Part shown: positions 43,477 to 48,880 of the stretch, one piece after another
How positions within the stretch are numbered: position 1 is the first letter of the stretch
How the letters are laid out: the number at the start of each line of letters is the position of its first letter
DNA from: Bacteroidetes bacterium MED-G20
GTDB taxonomy: Bacteria > Bacteroidota > Bacteroidia > Flavobacteriales_D > Parvicellaceae
DNA: 48,880 bases
Assembly (NCBI GenBank): GCA_905182745.1
Contig: CAJJCR010000012.1
Span: 1 to 48,880, forward strand
Direction of reading: 5' to 3'
Notes under the pieces: generated by a model
What the model saw: only the letters and a program-made list of their open reading frames with translations
The model's database searches: none
Told to the model about the DNA's origin: nothing
Translations under genes and position numbers: made by a program

Positions 43477-44635
43477 TTTTTCATTTTCTACTTCAATTTT
43501 AATTAAAGAAAGTTCTCTTCCTGTTTGTCCAGAAACTGAAGTATTTTCCTCAGCTCTTCTTATAAGATAAGGAATAACTTCTTTTATAGGTCCATAGGGA
43601 ACATATTTAGCAACATTGTATCCTTCTTTTGAAAGATTAAAACTTATATGGTCACTCATGCCAAGAAGTTGAGCAAACCAAATTCTAGAATCGTTTTTAT
43701 TAAAAGCACTTTTTTTCATGAGATCAGTTAAATGTAAAACACTTTTTTCATTGTGGGTTCCTAAACAAAGGCTTACAGTCTCAATATTTTCTATACAAAA
43801 CTCTACAGCCTTAGTAAAGTCATTATCGGTTGCTCGTTTATCTTTTTGAATTGGGTCTAGATAATTCTTTTTAGTTGCTTTCCCTTTCTTTTTCCATGTA
43901 AGCACCTCGAACTAATTTTAAACCTAGAAATTTATTATTAGACTTACATCTTGTGATTAAATCTTTCATGTACTGTAGCCGATCGTGACGGTAAAGCTGA
44001 ATAGTATTATAAACAATTGGAAATTTATTATTATATTTAAAAATCATACTTTCTACCACTTTATCAATATAATCTTGATACCAACTGTCTTCAGCGTCTA
44101 CAAAAATAGGAACTCTATTTTCACTTGCAACTCTACAAATCTCATCTACTCTCATAGCAACTAAGTTTAGTTCTACAAGCTCGTTATCATCAAGACTTTG
44201 AAAATCTAGACTTGCTTTTTCGATTAAAGATGATTTACCTAATCCTGTAATTTTAAAAACAGTAAATGGAATTTTACTGTTCTTTGCTGATAAAAAAATA
44301 GTTTGTATTATTTCTTCTTTTGTTTTTTCAAAATCAGACTCGTTTTCTTTCCCCTCCACTGAATAATCTAAAATAGTTCCTATTCCAAATTGAGAAAGTT
44401 CATTAATTTTTTTGGAACAATCTTGGATATTTTCTCCTCCACAAAACTGATTAAAAATGGTCATTTTTATGATTTTTTTAATCGGTATTCTTAAAAAGAA
44501 TGAAATTTTTAGTAATAAACTTCCAATTTTAACTAAAAAAGAGTGTTGGAGTATTGAAAAAAGATAGTATGATTTTCTAAGCTCTCGGTTTGACTTATGG
44601 GCAAATACAGCTTTAGTATCGTCAAAATTTATCAT
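43468..44635 (-). CDS. Proline dehydrogenase, frameshifted
   Basis: The FAD enzyme oxidises proline to pyrroline-5-carboxylate, passing electrons to the quinone pool. The barrel motifs are present: FGIGTILDYSVEGKE, FVDAEDSWYQDYID, NTIQLYRHDRLQYMKDL, LGLKLVRGAYMEKE and, after the shift, VPYGPIKEVIPYLIRRAEEN with the substrate-binding Arg pair. The shift is near 43,880-43,895 in a run of A and G. The total of about 389 residues fits the single-domain form found in Bacteroidota. Its ATG is coupled by TAATG to the end of the preceding glycosyltransferase gene. Confidence 0.92.
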
Positions 44636-45928
44636 TATAGCTTTTCATTATTTAAATGATTATCTAAAATTACTGACAGATTTTTAGTTAGATTTTTTCT
44701 AGAATATTTTTCAAAATATGGATTAAAAATTAACTTATTATTAAATAAATCAAGAATAACCTCTTTTAGTTTTACTTCATTATCGTAACCACAAACAACA
44801 CCGCTTTTCGTATCACTAATAATTTTTGCTAGGTCACCATCTTCTGGTCCAATGACTAAAATGGGTCTATTGGAAGCCATATATTCAAAAACTTTTCCAG
44901 TGATTATTCCTTTTGAGTTTGGTGTATTATTAACCATTAACAATAAAACTTTTGATGATTTTTGGTGAGATATAACTTTATTATGGGCTAAATAACTAAA
45001 CCTCTTAACATACTTCTTCAAGATTAAATTCCTTAATTGAATTATCATTATTTAATCTACTTTTCCAATTAATTTAAGTTGGAGTTTACCTTGCAAAATT
45101 ATTATTTTCATTTATAATTTCTTTTAAAACTTTCCATTTGTTGTTTTCTAGAAGGTGTAAATGATCCAATATGTGCTATAGAAAACTAATGAATCTAAAG
45201 AATTTGAATCATTATTTTTAAAGTCTTCTTCATCAAACCCATTTTCAATAACTTACAAAATTTTGTAATTCTTGAAGCTCATCTTTTAAGTGATTACCGA
45301 TTGTTATTTCGATTTCAGTCGTATTAGACAAAACATTTTTCTCTAGCTTTTTATGTTTTATATCCGCCCACTTTGATAATTTTAAATCTTTATAAAAATC
45401 AATATTAGTCCAAGGATCACGAAAGTCTGCAAGCCAAGGAATTTTTTTGATTTTTTTGACTCCTAGTGCAATTAAATGTGTAGAATGTGGTGGACCAGAT
45501 GAAATTATAAAATCAAAAGAGTTATTCTTAATGTAATTATCTAAAAATTTAATAGATGGCTTTATCCAAAACTTTCTAGCGTCGGGGATAAATAAGTTTC
45601 CTCTTATCCAAACACTTATACTTTCTAAAATTTTATTTTGCTTTTTATCATATAAAAAACTACTATTTATTTTTTCGTTTCTTTTGCTTGCCTATAATTT
45701 TCTGTATAAGCTATAAGGTTCCCATACTTTTGTCTTTAAAACTTTAATATTTGAAGGCAAATCATTAACTAATGAATCATCAAGAACTGGGTATTCACCA
45801 TTATCAACAGTATAAATTATTGGCTCCCAATCTAAACTTGGTAAATATTTTACAAATTTCAACCATCTTTGAACTCCTGCTCCACCGCTAGGTGGCCAAT
45901 AGTAAGTAATGACCAAAACCTTTTTCAT
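44635..45928 (-). CDS. Group 1 (GT-B) glycosyltransferase, several frameshifts
   Basis: The N-terminus KVLVITYYWPPSGGAGVQRW and LKFVKYLP is typical of envelope glycosyltransferases of Bacteroidota. The middle reads WIRGNLFIPDARKFWI, then SSGPPHSTHLIAL and DFRDPWTN. The C-terminal donor site is GKVFEYMASNRPILVIGPED. At least five shifts are needed, near 45690, 45255, 45180, 45100 and 45050. The span corresponds to about 430 residues, which is normal. It overlaps the YfhO-like gene by four bases and proline dehydrogenase by TAATG. Sugar donor and acceptor are unknown. Confidence 0.85.
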
Positions 45929-48687
45929 ATTTCTGGGAATTGTCTTTCCTTTAATTTAAAAAACAACATTAATAAACATAAAAGAAGAACAATAATTGAA
46001 CTTGAAAATGAAATTACAGAAGCATACTTGAAAATTGGCAAATCGTACTTAAATAATATTTGGTGAGTTCCAGGACTAACTTTCAATCCTCTTAAAACAT
46101 AATTTATTCTAATATGAGGAGTTTCAACTCCATCTACAAACGCTTTCCATCCTTTGTCATAAAAAACTTCAGAAAAAACAATTAACTCTTCAGACTGAGA
46201 TTGAATCTCATATTCTAATTGATTTGCTCTATAGCTTAAGAGATTAACTTCAGAATTACCTGACATGGAAATATCTTCAATTATTTCTCTATATTTTTCA
46301 TCAATTACGGCAATGTTGGATGGGTCAAAAGAGGAATCGTTTAAAAAAGAAATTTCTGCATCAGCATTAGGGACCCATTTAATTTCTTTGACTGTCCAAG
46401 CATTTCCTAAAGCATATGGATTTTTTAAAACTCCTGGTGTCTTGTCTCTATTTGAATTCGCAAAATCTACAACAGCATTTCCATCTGGATTAAAAATATA
46501 ATACTTTGTATTTAGCATATTAAAAAAGTGATTTGACTTAAGTAAATCAAACTGATTGCTCTTTAAAGAATTATTCAAATTATCATACTCTTTTTGAAAA
46601 TAGAAGTCAATTAGCTCTTGAACTCGCTTAACTTTAACTGCTGAATATCCTCCAATAGATTTATGAAGAAAGGAGGTTCTAGCAGTATTAAGAGGATTAC
46701 CCATTTCTAAAACGCGATAATTTGTGTTTAAATTAAGAGCTTTAAAAGATTGAATATTGGCAATTCTATTTCTATAATCACTATCCTCGAACTCATTTAA
46801 AACATCTCTCATTGTGTTTTGAACATCTATCCTTAAATCGTTATTTAGAGTAATTTCATAGTCTCTAATTGCCAAATCAGCAGCTTTGGGAGAGTGGGGA
46901 TAAAACTTAAGCTCATAATCTTGCCAATACTTTAATCCACTTTTTCTGGTAAGCTGTGTTTCAAGATCTGAATGGTCATTATTGTTCAAATATCTTTTAC
47001 TAACACCCCACATATCGAACAAAACTGTCAACCCTATAGAAACAATTAAAATATGCTTTGATATTTTATTTTTTATAAATAAGAATAGAAAGAATAAAAC
47101 AATGGAGACTAAAATTAAAGAACGTAGAGCATCTTGAGAAAGAATTCCGGTTCTGAAATCAATTAACTCACTTACATAAGATCCAGTTTGAGGATCCATA
47201 ACAGACAATTGATTAATTATTTGTTGTTCATTTTGAGATGTAAAATTTAGAAATAAATCAGGACTAATTACCAAACTCAAAAAGAAAACGATTACAAGAG
47301 AGGAAAGTATATAAAATAAATTTAAGTTTCCAATTTTTGTAAATTTTAAATCCACTTCTTTATTCAAAAAATCTGATTTTTTTTCTATAAACTGAAACAA
47401 CCATAAAACTCCTATAAGAGGAAGAATTAGTTCAGCAATGACTAAAATCATAGTAACCGATCTAAATTTTGAATAACCTGGGAAAAAATCAGCAAATAAT
47501 TTGGTTAGTAACATCCAGTTGTGGCCCCAGGATAGAAAGATTGAAATTAATAGTATAATTAACAGAGGCCACTTAATCCTATCACTTAAAAAGAAAAGAC
47601 CAAGAAAAAATAAAACAAAGATAGTAGCACCAATATAAACCGGACCTGCAGTCGAAGGCTGATTGCCCCAATAAGAACTTATAGTCCATCCTTTTTGATA
47701 AGCATCTTTGACGAAATTCTTTAGTCTAGTGCTCACATCATTATTTTCCATTAAATTTTCATCCAACAAATAAGGGCCTGAGCCACCTCCCTTAACATTA
47801 GGAATTATAAAATTTAAACTTTCTCCTAATCCATAGCTCCAATTGGTCATGTAATTGATATCTAAGCCCCCTGTTTTAGCTTTAGCATTATCCCCAAGGG
47901 TATTTGAAGTTAGTTCGGAAGGACCTCTTTGTGAATCAGGTAAATAGTCATAAGTCATAAATAAATTTCCAGAATTACACATTACTGCCAATAAACCAGC
48001 AACAACTAACAAACCTGTAGTTTTAAAAAATGAAGGCATTCTTTTGGCTTTATAAAATCTAATTAGCTCGCTAAACCCTAGAGGAATTAAGATCATAAAG
48101 GTGTAATAGGTAATTTGAACATGATTAGATTTCAACTCTAGACCAAGAAACAAAGCCATTAATATGGAACCTACTATAGCTTTTTTCCTATAAGAATAAA
48201 TAAATGCCCCAAGAATCATTGGCATAAATGCCATGGCCATTATTTTAGAATTATGACCTACTGACAAACTAATGAAAAAGAAAGAGCTTAAGCCAAACAT
48301 AATAGACCCCACAATGGATAACCAGGGTTTTATACTCATGCAAATACAAAGTATGTAGAAACCTAATAAGTATAAAAAAAGAACGCTAATTGGATGTGGT
48401 AGACCAAGAGACATGATTTTTTGGGCATAACTCAATAAATTTGCATCATGTTTTACTGAAACTTGAGTAGCTGGCATTCCTCCAAACATAGAATTGGTCC
48501 ACAAAGGCTCTTCATTATATGCTTCTCTATGGTCTCTTATTTCTTTAGCTACCCCCTTATGATTATCAATATCGTCTTGTTTTAAAGCTAGACCATTTAA
48601 AACGGGAGACAAATAAGTAATAGATACAAATAGAAAAAATAAAACTGCCACAAAATGAGGGTAGTTTTCTTTTAAATTATAATTCAT
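45925..48687 (-). CDS. YfhO-like multi-pass membrane protein
   Basis: The 920-residue protein has about thirteen membrane segments in two blocks, and a GT-C-like extracytoplasmic loop: DDIDNHKGVAKEIRDHRE, NSMFGGMPATQVSV and the later large domain between residues 560 and 880. It ends with a strong membrane segment (YASVISFSSSIIVLLLCLLM). The motif YDKGWKAFVDG is the hallmark of the YfhO family, thought to glycosylate lipoteichoic acid in Firmicutes; in Bacteroidota a role in surface glycan modification is only inferred. It is followed with a four-base overlap by a glycosyltransferase gene, which supports a glycan role. Confidence 0.9.
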   Translation of the reverse strand: MNYNLKENYPHFVAVLFFLFVSITYLSPVLNGLALKQDDIDNHKGVAKEIRDHREAYNEEPLWTNSMFGGMPATQVSVKHDANLLSYAQKIMSLGLPHPISVLFLYLLGFYILCICMSIKPWLSIVGSIMFGLSSFFFISLSVGHNSKIMAMAFMPMILGAFIYSYRKKAIVGSILMALFLGLELKSNHVQITYYTFMILIPLGFSELIRFYKAKRMPSFFKTTGLLVVAGLLAVMCNSGNLFMTYDYLPDSQRGPSELTSNTLGDNAKAKTGGLDINYMTNWSYGLGESLNFIIPNVKGGGSGPYLLDENLMENNDVSTRLKNFVKDAYQKGWTISSYWGNQPSTAGPVYIGATIFVLFFLGLFFLSDRIKWPLLIILLISIFLSWGHNWMLLTKLFADFFPGYSKFRSVTMILVIAELILPLIGVLWLFQFIEKKSDFLNKEVDLKFTKIGNLNLFYILSSLVIVFFLSLVISPDLFLNFTSQNEQQIINQLSVMDPQTGSYVSELIDFRTGILSQDALRSLILVSIVLFFLFLFIKNKISKHILIVSIGLTVLFDMWGVSKRYLNNNDHSDLETQLTRKSGLKYWQDYELKFYPHSPKAADLAIRDYEITLNNDLRIDVQNTMRDVLNEFEDSDYRNRIANIQSFKALNLNTNYRVLEMGNPLNTARTSFLHKSIGGYSAVKVKRVQELIDFYFQKEYDNLNNSLKSNQFDLLKSNHFFNMLNTKYYIFNPDGNAVVDFANSNRDKTPGVLKNPYALGNAWTVKEIKWVPNADAEISFLNDSSFDPSNIAVIDEKYREIIEDISMSGNSEVNLLSYRANQLEYEIQSQSEELIVFSEVFYDKGWKAFVDGVETPHIRINYVLRGLKVSPGTHQILFKYDLPIFKYASVISFSSSIIVLLLCLLMLFFKLKERQFPEI

Positions 48688-48705
48688 ATATAAAGTTTAC
48701 ATATT

Positions 48706-48713
48706 CAAATATA
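48706..48713 (-). promoter_or_regulatory. Candidate -7 box for the YfhO-like gene
   Basis: TATATTTG on the minus strand matches the Bacteroidota -7 consensus and lies 18 bases ahead of the ATG at 48687, in the 67-base spacer after carB. No convincing -33 TTG at proper spacing was seen. Confidence 0.45.
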
Positions 48714-48754
48714 ACAAGCTTATTTATAAAATATAACTTATTATTAATTAAGAA

Positions 48755-48880
48755 TTACTTACTTAAGTATAGGTTTCTTTCAGAATATATCTTTCTAAAG
48801 AAGGGATCTTTCAAGTCTTTTATAAATCTTATTGCTTCTCCAGTTGATTTCATTTCAGGGCCTAATTCTTTATTTACATT
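48755..48880 (-). CDS. carB: C-terminus of carbamoyl-phosphate synthase large subunit, partial
   Basis: The 41 visible residues start NVNKELGPEMKSTGEAIRF and continue IKDLKDPFFRKIYSERNLYL before the stop. GPEMKSTGE is the carB motif that contacts the second ATP site's surroundings. In the standard enzyme more than 100 residues (the regulatory MGS-like domain) follow this motif; here the protein stops about 30 residues later. Either this lineage has a short CarB or a fragment is seen. The gene continues beyond the window edge. Confidence 0.75.
   Translation of the reverse strand, partial: NVNKELGPEMKSTGEAIRFIKDLKDPFFRKIYSERNLYLSK

Overview
The window is AT-rich, gene-dense bacterial DNA from the phylum Bacteroidota, most likely an uncultured Flavobacteriales member. 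Lineage signs are a type IX secretion C-terminal sorting domain, SirB1-like, SiaB-like and DUF7033 proteins with the usual Bacteroidota look, AcnB-type aconitase, and upstream boxes matching the Bacteroidota promoter (TTG/TTTG near -33, TAnnTTTG near -7) with no obvious Shine-Dalgarno sequences. Nearly all genes are chromosomal housekeeping or envelope genes. I see no insertion sequence, prophage, CRISPR array, toxin-antitoxin or defence island.

Layout. 1-2989 (+): DUF4197 protein tail, nucleoside phosphorylase, SirB1/transglutaminase-like protein, SiaB-like kinase. 3012-7240 (-): GH109-like oxidoreductase-fold protein and a heavily frameshifted AcnB aconitase. 7404-11645 (-): HAD phosphatase, small membrane protein, uracil phosphoribosyltransferase, DUF7033 polysaccharide deacetylase, UDP-GlcNAc 2-epimerase. 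11872-16464 (-): S20, tRNA-Glu, an unknown protein, ProS, a coiled-coil protein and Nif3. 16495-24713 (+): a tight run lpxK-punA-gatB-TlpA-M1 peptidase-lpxH, bracketed by two lipid A genes. 24720-30804 (-): gap, a large type IX secreted sortilin-like protein, lipA with an outer-membrane protein, and a 58-residue lipoprotein. 30903-35343 (+): ung, an Omp85/TamA-like barrel, ahcY, a short conserved protein. 35322-37551 (-): lptG and tgt. 37635-43476 (+): glycosyltransferase, ECF sigma factor, rsmG, C-terminal processing protease, DUF1573 and DUF3108 proteins. 43468-48880 (-): proline dehydrogenase, group 1 glycosyltransferase, YfhO-like membrane protein, C-terminus of carB.

Quality. About eighteen genes, many of them essential in relatives (proS, ahcY, lptG, acnB), are broken by single-base shifts, often in A or T runs, while their total lengths stay normal. 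The best reading is uncorrected indel errors rather than pseudogenes; 9.9-26 kb is almost clean. Genes are therefore given as whole spans with the approximate shift position.

I did not find a convincing new multi-gene system. The points most worth a second look are three genes that appear to begin at ATA, an M1 peptidase fused to a probable outer-membrane barrel, a C-terminal protease with a duplicated degenerate N-terminal PDZ module, loss of zinc-binding cysteines in two proteins, and a CarB that seems to end early.
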